Below are positions 1 to 9,830 of a DNA stretch of 64,000 nt, one piece after another (position 1 is the stretch's first letter; every line of letters starts with the position of its first letter). The notes under the pieces are model-generated. The model was not told where the DNA came from. It did no database searches and worked only from the letters and a program-made list of their open reading frames with translations. The stretch covers positions 47,820-111,819 of the forward strand of contig CABIVS010000001.1 in assembly GCA_902362375.1 (NCBI GenBank), in the 5' to 3' direction. This DNA is from Bacteroidaceae bacterium. GTDB taxonomy: Bacteria > Bacteroidota > Bacteroidia > Bacteroidales > Bacteroidaceae. A program made the position numbers and the translations under genes.

Positions 1-48
1 AGTAGAGAATTGAAAACATATGTCTAATAATCTTTAAAGCAAACGATT

Positions 49-315
49 ATGAAAAAATTAGTATTAGTAGTAGCAATGTTTATGTTTGTTTGTGGTGGTT
101 CATTCCTTGTAAAGGCTCAGAGTTCTGCAGAAGCTGTGACAGCCCCGACAGAAGTCAATGCGACAGTTGTCAATGATACAGTAGTAAAAGATACTGTAAC
201 TAAAAAAGACGAGCCTGCAACGGCATCACTGGTTGCATTAGCCGCTAATGTCAATGATACAGTTGTCACAGACACTGCATCTAAAGACAAACCGGCTGTG
301 CCTGTCAAGGAATAA
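49..315 (+). CDS. Small secreted protein with NDTVV-type repeats
   Basis: An 88-residue protein of unknown function. Residues 1-23 form a clear signal peptide ending in VKA-Q, so export to the periplasm or surface is expected. The mature part is low-complexity, rich in Val, Thr, Ala and Asp, and repeats the motif (V)NDTVV / KDTVT at least three times. It has no cysteine and no recognisable domain. It faces the GH76 gene across a shared terminator and is not part of the PUL operon. A full-length antisense frame exists but looks like a shadow. The gene is plausible because of its signal peptide and the terminator directly after it. Confidence 0.6.
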   Translation: MKKLVLVVAMFMFVCGGSFLVKAQSSAEAVTAPTEVNATVVNDTVVKDTVTKKDEPATASLVALAANVNDTVVTDTASKDKPAVPVKE

Positions 316-370
316 CCTTGCCAACAACAAGCAGGACATAGTCTGCTGAACAATAGTAAGCACACTACAA

Positions 371-413
371 AAAAAGCCATCCCTACTTTCGTCTATTCCG
401 GGGATGGCTTTTT
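371..413. terminator. Bidirectional terminator between convergent genes
   Basis: A 13-bp perfect stem (AAAAAGCCATCCC paired with GGGATGGCTTTTT) has an A-tract on one side and a T-tract on the other. It can end the rightward small gene and the leftward mannan PUL operon. Confidence 0.85.
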
Positions 414-437
414 TTTATTATCAACGACAAACAATCC

Positions 438-2009
438 TTACCTATTCTCACGCTCCAGTACCGCAAGACGAGCAAACAGCTCTACCAATGCTCCCTGTTG
501 CAAAATTTCCCAACTATTCTTGGAAGTTCCGCCACGCAAATCATCATCGTTCAGCAAATTATTACTCTGGTGACAGCTACTCTCCCAGGCATGAAGCATG
601 GTCTTTTCAATATCATCGATATATTTACGGTCATTATCAATCGAATAGAGTTCAAAAAAACCACGGCACATAATCGTGTTGAACCACGCATGCCCCGGAG
701 CAAGTATATTGAACGTAAGGTTCAGATCCTTAGAACGATATGGCATGAACCACTTGTCATGACAGCTTGCAGCTATAGCATACGCTTCGTTCAGATACTT
801 CTGCTCATTGGTAATCTTGTAGAGCATACAAGCAGCCTGTAACGGTTGCCCGCTGTTGTAGGAATACTTATTCTTTTCTACATCACCCGGCAGATTCGGA
901 TCGCTGGCATTAGGACGTACATTGTCATAAAATAAATGGTCTGATGGGTCTTGCAGATTGTCCAGCATATAGTTGTAACACTTAATCGCCCAGTCCAGAT
1001 ACGTTTGTCTTCCCGTAACCTGATACAGTTTGCATCCCAATACCGCTGTAGGAGCAGTAGAGCAGGAATGCTTGCTGGTAGTATGACTATTCAGTTCTCT
1101 CCAATGAATACCACCACCGCAGGTTTCATCCCATCCATAATCAATCAGGTAATTCCATACAGCCTCTGCTTGTGTCAGAAAACGTCTGTCTTCTGTTTCT
1201 GTATACCAGTCTACCATATCCAGTCCGATCCATACGTTATCGTCGTAGTAACGTTCATTTCCGCGAGCAGGATAGCAGGAATAAGCCGACTTACCTTCGT
1301 CGTTCTGGAAGAAGTACTGTATTCCCTTGAACATCATCTCATCCATTGCAGCATAAAGGTTCTCCACCTCACTCTGTTTGCTCGCTTCGCGCATGGCTAC
1401 AAAGGCCGACAATCCACTTCCCTGTCCCCATACCAAGGCATCACCATCCCAATATGCGCCACCGTTATACGGATACCAAGTACGCCAGCAGCTGCGTGAG
1501 CTCTTGCCGAAATAGAGACCGATAAGGGTAGTCATGTAAGAGTGTGCCCGATTCAGCATGGCCGGTAACTGTAATTCCGGCACCTCCTCCTCTTCCCGAT
1601 ACGGAGTCAGCCGTTTGCTTTCGATAACCGAACGTTGACCGCTCTTGCTAATGGCTACTGCCGACACCTCATAAAGGGAGAAGTAAGGAACGGTAAGCAA
1701 ATACTCACCCTCCTCCCCGCTTTGCGCAGGGAGAGTAATGCAACCCGGTGAAAAAGAGGCACGTGTCAACTCTTCGGACACATCTCTATAGGAGATTTCC
1801 ACCATATCCAGATCGCGGTTGATCGGATTAACCCACTTCACCAGCAGTTCATTATCGGCATTGGTAGTCTCCACCGAAAAAGAACTAACCGGAGAGATGT
1901 TATCACCTGCCAAAGCACCATCGGCAACCACATCGTCAGCATCACTACAAGCAGACAGCATGAGCAGTGAGAAAAGACTGTAAACAAACAATTCATATAT
2001 TACTTTCAT
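438..2009 (-). CDS. Surface GH76 endo-alpha-1,6-mannanase lipoprotein
   Basis: A 523-residue lipoprotein. The signal peptide ends in the lipobox LMLSAC (Cys21) and is followed by an acidic stretch, as in surface-exposed Bacteroides lipoproteins. Residues about 38-135 resemble a fibronectin type III/Ig domain. The GH76 (alpha/alpha)6 barrel follows from about residue 150. The family's catalytic aspartate pair is present as D256-D257 in RYYDDNVWIGL. GH76 enzymes cut the alpha-1,6-mannan backbone of yeast mannan. It is the last gene of the leftward operon and occupies the position of B. thetaiotaomicron BT3792, so its likely role is the first surface cut that supplies oligosaccharides to SusCD. 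Confidence 0.88.
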   Translation of the reverse strand: MKVIYELFVYSLFSLLMLSACSDADDVVADGALAGDNISPVSSFSVETTNADNELLVKWVNPINRDLDMVEISYRDVSEELTRASFSPGCITLPAQSGEEGEYLLTVPYFSLYEVSAVAISKSGQRSVIESKRLTPYREEEEVPELQLPAMLNRAHSYMTTLIGLYFGKSSRSCWRTWYPYNGGAYWDGDALVWGQGSGLSAFVAMREASKQSEVENLYAAMDEMMFKGIQYFFQNDEGKSAYSCYPARGNERYYDDNVWIGLDMVDWYTETEDRRFLTQAEAVWNYLIDYGWDETCGGGIHWRELNSHTTSKHSCSTAPTAVLGCKLYQVTGRQTYLDWAIKCYNYMLDNLQDPSDHLFYDNVRPNASDPNLPGDVEKNKYSYNSGQPLQAACMLYKITNEQKYLNEAYAIAASCHDKWFMPYRSKDLNLTFNILAPGHAWFNTIMCRGFFELYSIDNDRKYIDDIEKTMLHAWESSCHQSNNLLNDDDLRGGTSKNSWEILQQGALVELFARLAVLERENR

Positions 2010-2030
2010 ATTTTCTTTCTGTTTAAAAGG

Positions 2031-3689
2031 TTATCTAAAAGGCACTTCAATAGATGAAGCATCTTCAAAACTAGACATCGGGAACTCAACATCTCCCCAA
2101 CTATCATATTTACAGATGTGCATCAACAACTCATGATCGGAATTAGTACCATCATCAATATAAGACACCGGAGCTCCCGCAGAGAAATCCCAGCGTGCCA
2201 GCAATCCTTCCGGATGTTCTTCCTTAAGTTTCATCGCATTCTCTATCAATTGTTCCTCTGTACGGCAAACAGTCCAGATACGTGCTTCAAGTATGGCACC
2301 ACAAAGAAAACGCCGGTTATCGCTAGCCTTTCCAATAGTAATTCGTCCGCCATCATTACCTGCACAAAGATCGATCGCTGAATAATCAATATCCGTCTTT
2401 TGCTGATCGCTCCATGCCACCTGCTTGCCATTGACATACAGTTTATATTTATTACTGTAATCATGTTGTCCTTTCGAGCAGTCCACCACTAAAGCAATAT
2501 GCATCCATTCCCCTAACTCGAATGCACCATGCCCAGTTCTGAGTTTCAAATTGTCACTGATACCAACTAATTCCATCTGTCTGCCTTTATTATTTTCCCA
2601 GTCACCACCACGGAGGATGAAGTAACCTTCCTTACCCATAAAGGTCTGCAACCAATTGGTTTCGTCCACGCGAGTAACGATTTCCCAAGTCATTTGGGTC
2701 AATTTGAAACCATTAGTCTTCTCCTTAATAGCTTCTAACCCCTCACCCGTCATTTCTCCAAAGTGAGCCCACACAGCATAGTTTCTACCGAGATTCATTG
2801 CGTAACGTCCCTCTGGTGCAATAGTTACTTGCACAGGTTTTGATACTTGCTTCTTGGCATCTGTCACAGTAAATGAAGTTGTCCCGGCTTTTCGTCCTGT
2901 GACAGTTACTACATTACCGTAAATTTCCAGACGAATTATTTTCGGATCACCCGCATCGCAAATCTGATATTCACCATTACCGCTTGTGATTTTCACCTGG
3001 GTGCTTCCCTGGTTGGCTTTAATCAAAACACCCTCTTCATCGGCATCTGTCAGAATAGGTTTTGGCGCAATCACATTCACCGTAACGTAAGCCGTTTTTC
3101 CCTGTTGATCCTTCACTTCGATTTCCGCACTACCCTGTGCAACCCCCTTGATGGTGAACATTTCTGTTTCTTCCAAGTCATCGGCATTGATTTCCACACA
3201 AGTAGGAAAAACTGTATCATCCCCTTCCTGATGGAATCCGACCGTATAGCCACCGTTACCAGTATAAATACGGACAGTAGCCTCATCAGCGCCTTCCACC
3301 TGTGAATAGAGTGTGAACAAGTTTTGGCTAAGTTTCAAATCGAAAGTCGCTGCCGTATTCACAAAAATCTTGACGCGTTGGTCGTATTTATCCTTCACAT
3401 ATACTACACTCTGCGCATCGTTTTTGCCTTCCACGGCTTTCAGTTTCACGATGTTGCCGTCCACTTCTGCCGTCACTACTTCTTCATTGGCGGAAGTCAC
3501 CACATAATCACCGTTGCCAGAAAGGATATTTACCGTCCGTTCATCCCCCTGAGCTATGTTGATCTCCGTAAAATCGACTCTCAATTCCACCATATTAGAA
3601 GACGTTACATTATCCTTGTTATCATCCTCATCCCCACAAGCGCTCAAGGCAAGCAGTGAGGCGAAAAAGAAAAACTTTACAAACTTCAT
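2031..3689 (-). CDS. Surface glycan-binding lipoprotein with Ig-like repeats and LamG domain
   Basis: A 552-residue lipoprotein with lipobox ALSAC (Cys18) followed by an acidic stretch (GDEDDNKD). Residues about 30-290 hold three similar Ig/BIG-like repeats, each carrying a motif such as SGNGDYVV, TGNGGYTV or SGNGEYQI. Residues about 300-540 form a concanavalin/LamG-type jelly roll (GEWMHIALVVDCS, YVNGKQV, LEARIWTVCRTEEQL). No catalytic signature is visible. It lies between the DUF1735 protein and GH76 with 21-bp gaps. By position it corresponds to BT3791 of MAN-PUL2, so mannan capture at the cell surface is inferred. Confidence 0.78.
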   Translation of the reverse strand: MKFVKFFFFASLLALSACGDEDDNKDNVTSSNMVELRVDFTEINIAQGDERTVNILSGNGDYVVTSANEEVVTAEVDGNIVKLKAVEGKNDAQSVVYVKDKYDQRVKIFVNTAATFDLKLSQNLFTLYSQVEGADEATVRIYTGNGGYTVGFHQEGDDTVFPTCVEINADDLEETEMFTIKGVAQGSAEIEVKDQQGKTAYVTVNVIAPKPILTDADEEGVLIKANQGSTQVKITSGNGEYQICDAGDPKIIRLEIYGNVVTVTGRKAGTTSFTVTDAKKQVSKPVQVTIAPEGRYAMNLGRNYAVWAHFGEMTGEGLEAIKEKTNGFKLTQMTWEIVTRVDETNWLQTFMGKEGYFILRGGDWENNKGRQMELVGISDNLKLRTGHGAFELGEWMHIALVVDCSKGQHDYSNKYKLYVNGKQVAWSDQQKTDIDYSAIDLCAGNDGGRITIGKASDNRRFLCGAILEARIWTVCRTEEQLIENAMKLKEEHPEGLLARWDFSAGAPVSYIDDGTNSDHELLMHICKYDSWGDVEFPMSSFEDASSIEVPFR

Positions 3690-3710
3690 ATGTTATTACA
3701 TTTAAGGTTA

Positions 3711-4682
3711 TTACTCTTCTACCTCCACATCCGGATATTCTACCCGTAACACATCTCTCGACATGGAGAAAGTGCCCTCAAACGTCATCGTCAGCGGTTC
3801 GGGCAGCGTACTATCCTGGTATCCGTATGCCAGTTCAATGGTTGTAACTTCTGTATAGTATCTTTGATCCGTATAATTATAAGTATATTTCCGGGTCAGT
3901 CTGGCACTGTAAGGTTCAAACTGCAATCCTTGATTTTCAGAAACCAAGGAAATGTCACCAAACATGTTCCGATGAATTTCTACAGCATAATTCAGATAAT
4001 CAGCCGTATTAGAACGAGTCTTGTCTCCCACAAACATATAGCAGACATCATTATTGATAGCATAAAGCTGTGTACCGGTAGTCTCTGTTGTATAACTTGT
4101 TCCTTGCTGTGTGACCACACCTTTTCCACTATAAACGCCCGAATAATCATTTTTGAATCCGATATGTGCCAGTACTTTAACGTATTTATTCTGCCCTATC
4201 GGTTCACCAGTGGAAGAAGCAATACGCAACGGCAGTACATAGTCGTCATACAAACTTCCCACTTCCTCAATTTTCGCCAGGTCGATGGTAATGTACGCAG
4301 CTGCATTCAATTCTCCTTGTGGGATTGTCCATGAGCTGTTATCAAAAGAGTACGTCTCCGGCGGAAGAATCTTATAATACAAATCATCCTGATTTTTATA
4401 CCTCTCCCAATTATATCCCGCCAATGTGTCCGGGTCCACCTCCAGGGTCAATGTAATATCTTTATCGTTACCAGAGGTTCCGTTTACACCAAAATAGATC
4501 GGTAGCAGTGCTGTATTATCCTCTCTAACAGTCAGCTGATAGTCCTGCCATCCATTATGGATAATATATGAGTTCTTCACAAACAGTTCATCAGCCAGTC
4601 CGTCGTTGCAGGCACAGAAACCTAATGCCATAAGAGCGAGCAGACAACCTACCATTCCGTAATTATATCTTAGTTGTTTCAT
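3711..4682 (-). CDS. DUF1735-type surface mannan-binding lipoprotein
   Basis: A 323-residue lipoprotein with a signal peptide ending at Cys24/25 (GFCACND). The N-terminal half resembles DUF1735 (SWTIPQGELNAAAYITIDLAKI, then LPLRIASS), a domain common in surface glycan-binding proteins encoded next to SusD. The C-terminal half is beta-rich and resembles the DUF4361-type partner. No enzyme motif is visible. It is co-transcribed with SusD (gap 25 bp) and matches the BT3790 position in MAN-PUL2. The predicted role is binding mannan on the outer membrane and passing it to the SusCD transporter. Confidence 0.78.
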   Translation of the reverse strand: MKQLRYNYGMVGCLLALMALGFCACNDGLADELFVKNSYIIHNGWQDYQLTVREDNTALLPIYFGVNGTSGNDKDITLTLEVDPDTLAGYNWERYKNQDDLYYKILPPETYSFDNSSWTIPQGELNAAAYITIDLAKIEEVGSLYDDYVLPLRIASSTGEPIGQNKYVKVLAHIGFKNDYSGVYSGKGVVTQQGTSYTTETTGTQLYAINNDVCYMFVGDKTRSNTADYLNYAVEIHRNMFGDISLVSENQGLQFEPYSARLTRKYTYNYTDQRYYTEVTTIELAYGYQDSTLPEPLTMTFEGTFSMSRDVLRVEYPDVEVEE

Positions 4683-4707
4683 AATAACTGTTTCTTAATT
4701 GTTAGTT

Positions 4708-6687
4708 TTACCATCCTGGGTTCTGCGTCATATTCACATTACGTTTCAGTTCGTAAGTCGGGAACGGCCACAGATACATCCTCTGTTCGAACATCTTATG
4801 TACTGTCGTGATAATCGTCGGCTTATAAAAGTCGGCAACGCGGGTTTGATCATCACTTATGTTAATATCGCATCCCTGCAACAATTGGTTCTCTTCCTGC
4901 AAAGCATCTTTCCAACGAAGTAAGTCAAAATAACGCATACTATTTTCAGCAAACAACTCCACCTGGCGTTCTCTTTTCAGCTTCACACGGAAGTCACTCT
5001 GATTGTTGTATGTTTCGTTGGAGTAATCAGGTACTCCCGCACGCATACGTATACGTTTGATGGCATAACGCATCTCACCGGCATCCCGCTGAATCGTTAC
5101 GTCTTCACCCATATAATTAGTTACATGATATACCTGCCCTTCTGTCAGTTCATTAAGCGCTTCAGCATAGTTCAACAAAATCTCACCGTAACGGATGGTC
5201 ATCTCCGTCTTATCCACCCGGTAACCTCCTGTCGTTCTGGAGTCTTCAGCATTGTAGTACTTCTTCACGGTTATACCCGTAATCGGACAATCTTCTTTAA
5301 ATCCCTGCTTACCGTCATTCAGTCCGCGGTAGTAGAACACCTGACTATTACGATACAGCGTCTCAGATGAACTAGAAGCTTCCCAAATGGAACCACAATA
5401 ACCGATAGAAGCGTAGAAACGAGGTTCTCGGTTGTTGTACATCAAAGAGACGTTAACAGGCAAGAACGGATTAGTGGCAGCATACGCCTGTGTCGTAAAT
5501 CCTTCCGTCACGTAGTCGCCCGTAGCGGCAGCCTCCGTGATACTTCGTCCATCATTCATAGCATACGCATTCACCATTTTCAACGTCACAGCCAGCCGGT
5601 TCTTTCCACTCAATGTCTTAGGCATCAGCTGCTCATTCCAGTTATCTATACAAGTATGTCCATTTCTGGTGCGGGTATATATCAACTCTCGATTCTTGGA
5701 ACCCAGAATCGTTCCGTCAAAGATAGACTTATAGGAAAGAAGCGGGTCTACATCCGCCCATCCGTCCGGATAAGTTTTATTGGAGTACTCGTCGTTGTAA
5801 GGAGGACGTTCCCATTCCAGTGTCGTAGCTTTCGGAGCTATAGTATAGAGTTCATATAAATCAGCACTTTTAGCCAACTCTATCACATCTCTTGCCGCAG
5901 CGGCAGCTCTGGCCCATTTGCTTTCATCGTACTTCTGTGCTATCAACAGGTTTCCATAACAATCCTTCACATCAAAAAGGTCGGTATTTCCATTAAAAAG
6001 CGGACTGGCAGCAAAAAGCAATACACGCGAACGCAATCCCAATGCAGCACCACGAGTAGGACGTCCCAGATTGTTGACTGTTCTCTTCGTTGGCAGAGAG
6101 CGAGCGGCCTCCATCAATTCCTTGTCAACAAAATCCACCAGCACGTCAAAGTGCTCGCGTGGCAAAGACAGTTCTTCGTAAGAAAGGTTCACATCCAATC
6201 CTTCCAGCGGAATCAGAGGCACAGGACCATATACCCGCATCAACGCCCAGTAGCAGTATGCACGAAGGAAACGGGCTTGTCCTTTCATATCTGTTTTCTC
6301 ATCCATAGTCAGTTCCGGACACAGATCTACGTTATTAACAAAGGTAGAAGCCTTGCGAATTCCTTCGTAGTATTTCCACAAACGAGACTCATTTTGGTTT
6401 GAATCACTGAATTGGTTGTCAGCGCTATAATTTCCCTCATGATATTCTTTCATATCCGGATGATACAAGTCATCAGCCGTCCAACGGAAGGGTTCGGAAA
6501 ATTCACCGATGTAGTCCATCGCACTATATGCACTAGACAACCATCCATCTACATATACTCGTTTGGAAAATGCAGAGTCCAAAGAGACCTGATCATAGAA
6601 ATATTTGTCCACGTCGAGATAGTCGGCACATGACGAGAACAGGCACGTACCCACAATCAACAACAGGCTATAAAGTATTCGTTTCAT
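4708..6687 (-). CDS. SusD/RagB-family nutrient-binding lipoprotein
   Basis: A 659-residue SusD homologue with lipobox CLFSSC (Cys20). It shows typical SusD blocks: the N-terminal TPR-like region around KGQARFLRAYCYWALMRVYGPVPLIP, the GRPTRGAALGLRSRVLLFAASPLFNG segment, and the C-terminal RKRERQVELFAENSMRYFDLLRWKDA helix with the ending YLWPFPTYELKRNVNMTQNPGW. SusD acts as the lid on the SusC barrel and binds oligosaccharide at the cell surface. It lies 17 bp downstream of susC. The long insert relative to SusD proteins of about 550 residues suggests a large ligand site. It matches the BT3789 position. Confidence 0.92.
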   Translation of the reverse strand: MKRILYSLLLIVGTCLFSSCADYLDVDKYFYDQVSLDSAFSKRVYVDGWLSSAYSAMDYIGEFSEPFRWTADDLYHPDMKEYHEGNYSADNQFSDSNQNESRLWKYYEGIRKASTFVNNVDLCPELTMDEKTDMKGQARFLRAYCYWALMRVYGPVPLIPLEGLDVNLSYEELSLPREHFDVLVDFVDKELMEAARSLPTKRTVNNLGRPTRGAALGLRSRVLLFAASPLFNGNTDLFDVKDCYGNLLIAQKYDESKWARAAAAARDVIELAKSADLYELYTIAPKATTLEWERPPYNDEYSNKTYPDGWADVDPLLSYKSIFDGTILGSKNRELIYTRTRNGHTCIDNWNEQLMPKTLSGKNRLAVTLKMVNAYAMNDGRSITEAAATGDYVTEGFTTQAYAATNPFLPVNVSLMYNNREPRFYASIGYCGSIWEASSSSETLYRNSQVFYYRGLNDGKQGFKEDCPITGITVKKYYNAEDSRTTGGYRVDKTEMTIRYGEILLNYAEALNELTEGQVYHVTNYMGEDVTIQRDAGEMRYAIKRIRMRAGVPDYSNETYNNQSDFRVKLKRERQVELFAENSMRYFDLLRWKDALQEENQLLQGCDINISDDQTRVADFYKPTIITTVHKMFEQRMYLWPFPTYELKRNVNMTQNPGW

Positions 6688-6704
6688 AATTTGTTGTTTT
6701 TACA

Positions 6705-9700
6705 TTAGAAGCTAAATTGAAGATAACAAGAGTAAGTTCTATTAATCGGATAGTTACTTCCGTCTTCACTCGGCACTTCCGGATCCCACCATTTGAACGG
6801 TGCCCAAGTCAGCAAATTCTGCCCGATGAAGCCAATGCGCATATTGTTCACGAAGAACTTACGTGTCCACATCTGCGGAAAATCGTACGTGATTTCCAAG
6901 TTACGCAGACGCAGATATTTTCTCTCTCTCAACCAAAAAGTAGACTTACGATTGTTATTATTATTATTGGTATAAGTCAGACGAGGCCAATCTGCATTGG
7001 GGTTCTCCGTAGCTTCTGTACCAGAAATCTCCTTCGGAATCCAACGGTTGCCTTCCACCATCACCTGAAGGATATTGCCACGTTTGCCATCGTGGAAAGC
7101 GTGAGGTCCGCTTCCCCCAAGGAAGAAATCACACTTACCCGTACCCTGGAATAACAGGTTGATCCCCCAGTTTTTCCAATTGGCACTCAACCCAAAACCG
7201 TATTGGAGTCCCGGTGTCTGTCTGTATCCCAACGGAACAATATCGTCATCATTAATTATACCGTCACCGTTTACATCCTTATATTTAATATCACCGGGAA
7301 GAATCGTTTTATTAGCCAGGCTCGACTGATCAGGACTACGGTCAATATCATTCTGATCTTCAAACAATCCCAATGCAATAAGACCTTTGGTCTGATTCAA
7401 TTGGAAACCTTTCTCCATTTTATACCATAATTCATTGGCAGCCTCATCCTTGTCTAGAATATCCGTGGTCTGATAAGTGAAATTGGCCCGGAACTGCAAA
7501 TTCACTTTTCCTATTTGCTGCGTATAAGCGATGTTTCCATCCCATCCATAGGATTTCATTTTACCCACGTTCGCCATCGGTGTCTGGTCAGCAAGTCCGG
7601 TAGTTAATGGCATCTGGTTACGTTTCATAAAAATATCATCACGTCTGTCCAAGAACCAGTCGACTGTACCTGTAATTCTATCATTAAAAAATGAGAAGTC
7701 GACTCCGACATCGTATTTCTTGGCAACCTCCCATGTCAGATAAGGAGTACCAAGAGTCTTGATTCGATAAGCCTGTACTCTATTTGATCCAAACTCTCCA
7801 AAGGTATAGGAGCCACCATCATCCGTGTTCACCAAAGTGATATAGGGAAAACGGCGTCCCTCCAACTCATCGTTACCCACCTCACCATACGAAGCGCGTA
7901 CCTTGAACTGACTTAACCATGGCATTGCTTTCTTTACGAAAGATTCTTCCGAAATCACCCATCCGAGAGACACAGCGGGGAAGAAACCGAATTGCTTACC
8001 TTTTTCAAAGTTTTCAGAGCCAGTATATCCCCAGTTAAACTCTGTCAGATATCGATCTTTATAAGCATAAGTGAAACGACCGGAGTAAGCCAGCGTACGA
8101 TGGGGTATTGATCCCATCAAATCATCTTCAGCGAAATTAACATCGGAAGTTTCCTGCTGATACACCATCGCGAAAGCTCCTACACGATGTTTGTTGGCAA
8201 ACATTCTACTATAATCCAGCGATGCTTGCAGATAGTAGCGCTTATCTCCTTGTACCTCCTTTTTCTGATTCATTGCGCTGGCGTTCGACTCCCGTTTCAG
8301 CACCAGATTTCCGTTACCATCACGCATATTCTCCGCTGACCAAAGTTCCTGACTTTTAGAACGGGTAATCTGGTTCCAGTTGTACGTATCGAAAGCGAAC
8401 ACTCCGTTAAATTTCAAACCCTTGGTGATAAAAGAGAGGTCTTGTTCCAAACTGATGCTGCTCTCTATTTTATTCTCCCAAATCGTACGATAGCCAGTCT
8501 GTGTCAGTTGATATTCAGGAGTAGTCATTCCATTTACAATAGGCCACTGCCCGGTAGACCATTTACGGGGAGCAGACAACGGAGTATAAGAAGCAAATGA
8601 TTTCCAGATATCCTCCGAGCTACTGGAAGGAGCATTACGATTGACCAGCCATCCCCCCACACTGGCAGACAACACCGTAGTACGGGTCAGATTCATATCC
8701 ACGTTGGCGCGATAGTTCCAGCGTTCATATGTAGAATTCGTATTATAGGTATTTTCCGAACTGGCAGTACGGTAACGCCCGTTCTCACCGGTATAGCGAC
8801 CGGAAACGAAATAACGCACATTGTCACTACCACCCGAGAAACTAATATTAGCATAATAACTCGGAGCGCCATTCTTCAGCATCAGGTCTCTCCAGTCCAC
8901 ATTAGGATATAGGTCCGGATCCAATCCGTGTTGGATAATAGCCAATTCTTCATTCGTATACAATGGATTTTCATAACGGCCCACCAGCGCTTCATTAGCC
9001 AGACGAGCCCAATCATAACCGCTAGCGTATTCCGGAACTTTTACCGGTGAATTCCAGTCAAAGCCCGCCTTTACATTAATCTTTACCTTGCCTTTTTCAC
9101 CACGTTTGGTCGTAATCAAAACCACGCCGTTAGCACCACGTTGTCCGTAGATAGCCGTAGCCGAAGCATCTTTCAATACAGAGAATGATTCAATATCTTC
9201 TACCGGAATCTCATTGAAACTACGTTCCACCCCATCTACCAGAATCAAAGCTCCAGATTTGGCACCAAACGTACTCATACCACGAATCCAGAATTGAGAC
9301 ATATTTTCCCCCGGTTCACCACTACTCTGCATGGCAATAATACCCGGAACAACACCCGCTAAAGAGTTGGTCAGGTTGGCTCCCGGTGCATTCAGATGCT
9401 TGAGTTCTACATTTGTGATGGCACCTGTCAAAGTTTTCTTCTTTTGTACACCACTGGCGGTGACTACCACCTCGTCTATAGTCTGGTTATTTTCTACCAT
9501 CTTCACTGAAAGATGATTCCGGTCTTTAATGGACAAGACGGGAATTTCCACTGCCTGATACCCCACAAAGGTGATCTGCAACACATCATACGGTCCCACC
9601 TTGATGGAAAAATTACCGTCAAGGTCAGTAATAGTACCTACACCCGGCTGGTTCTTGGCTATGACCGATGCACCGACAATTGGTCCCAGGGCATCTTCCA

Positions 9701-9809
9701 CCACACCTTTTATAATAAACTTTTGCTTGTCTTCCTGCCCCCGCATAGTTTGAGGCACAAGCAACAGTATCATCAGAAACAATACGATATATTGTTGTAT
9801 ATTCTTCAT
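6705..9809 (-). CDS. SusC/RagA-family TonB-dependent mannan-oligosaccharide transporter
   Basis: A 1034-residue outer-membrane receptor. The order is a signal peptide (1-24), a carboxypeptidase-regulatory-like beta sandwich (KFIIKGVVEDALGPIVGASV), a TonB-box-like segment (QTIDEVVVTASG), the plug domain (VLKDASATAIYGQRGANGVVLITTKRG) and a 22-strand barrel. The barrel ends with aromatic residues (CYLQFSF), as needed for BAM-mediated insertion. With SusD it imports glycans, driven by TonB. It is the second gene of the leftward operon, after the NHL lipoprotein. The large size fits SusC-type receptors that import larger oligosaccharides. By position it corresponds to BT3788. Confidence 0.93.
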   Translation of the reverse strand: MKNIQQYIVLFLMILLLVPQTMRGQEDKQKFIIKGVVEDALGPIVGASVIAKNQPGVGTITDLDGNFSIKVGPYDVLQITFVGYQAVEIPVLSIKDRNHLSVKMVENNQTIDEVVVTASGVQKKKTLTGAITNVELKHLNAPGANLTNSLAGVVPGIIAMQSSGEPGENMSQFWIRGMSTFGAKSGALILVDGVERSFNEIPVEDIESFSVLKDASATAIYGQRGANGVVLITTKRGEKGKVKINVKAGFDWNSPVKVPEYASGYDWARLANEALVGRYENPLYTNEELAIIQHGLDPDLYPNVDWRDLMLKNGAPSYYANISFSGGSDNVRYFVSGRYTGENGRYRTASSENTYNTNSTYERWNYRANVDMNLTRTTVLSASVGGWLVNRNAPSSSSEDIWKSFASYTPLSAPRKWSTGQWPIVNGMTTPEYQLTQTGYRTIWENKIESSISLEQDLSFITKGLKFNGVFAFDTYNWNQITRSKSQELWSAENMRDGNGNLVLKRESNASAMNQKKEVQGDKRYYLQASLDYSRMFANKHRVGAFAMVYQQETSDVNFAEDDLMGSIPHRTLAYSGRFTYAYKDRYLTEFNWGYTGSENFEKGKQFGFFPAVSLGWVISEESFVKKAMPWLSQFKVRASYGEVGNDELEGRRFPYITLVNTDDGGSYTFGEFGSNRVQAYRIKTLGTPYLTWEVAKKYDVGVDFSFFNDRITGTVDWFLDRRDDIFMKRNQMPLTTGLADQTPMANVGKMKSYGWDGNIAYTQQIGKVNLQFRANFTYQTTDILDKDEAANELWYKMEKGFQLNQTKGLIALGLFEDQNDIDRSPDQSSLANKTILPGDIKYKDVNGDGIINDDDIVPLGYRQTPGLQYGFGLSANWKNWGINLLFQGTGKCDFFLGGSGPHAFHDGKRGNILQVMVEGNRWIPKEISGTEATENPNADWPRLTYTNNNNNNRKSTFWLRERKYLRLRNLEITYDFPQMWTRKFFVNNMRIGFIGQNLLTWAPFKWWDPEVPSEDGSNYPINRTYSCYLQFSF

Positions 9810-9830
9810 GAAAAATTCGTTTTATAATTA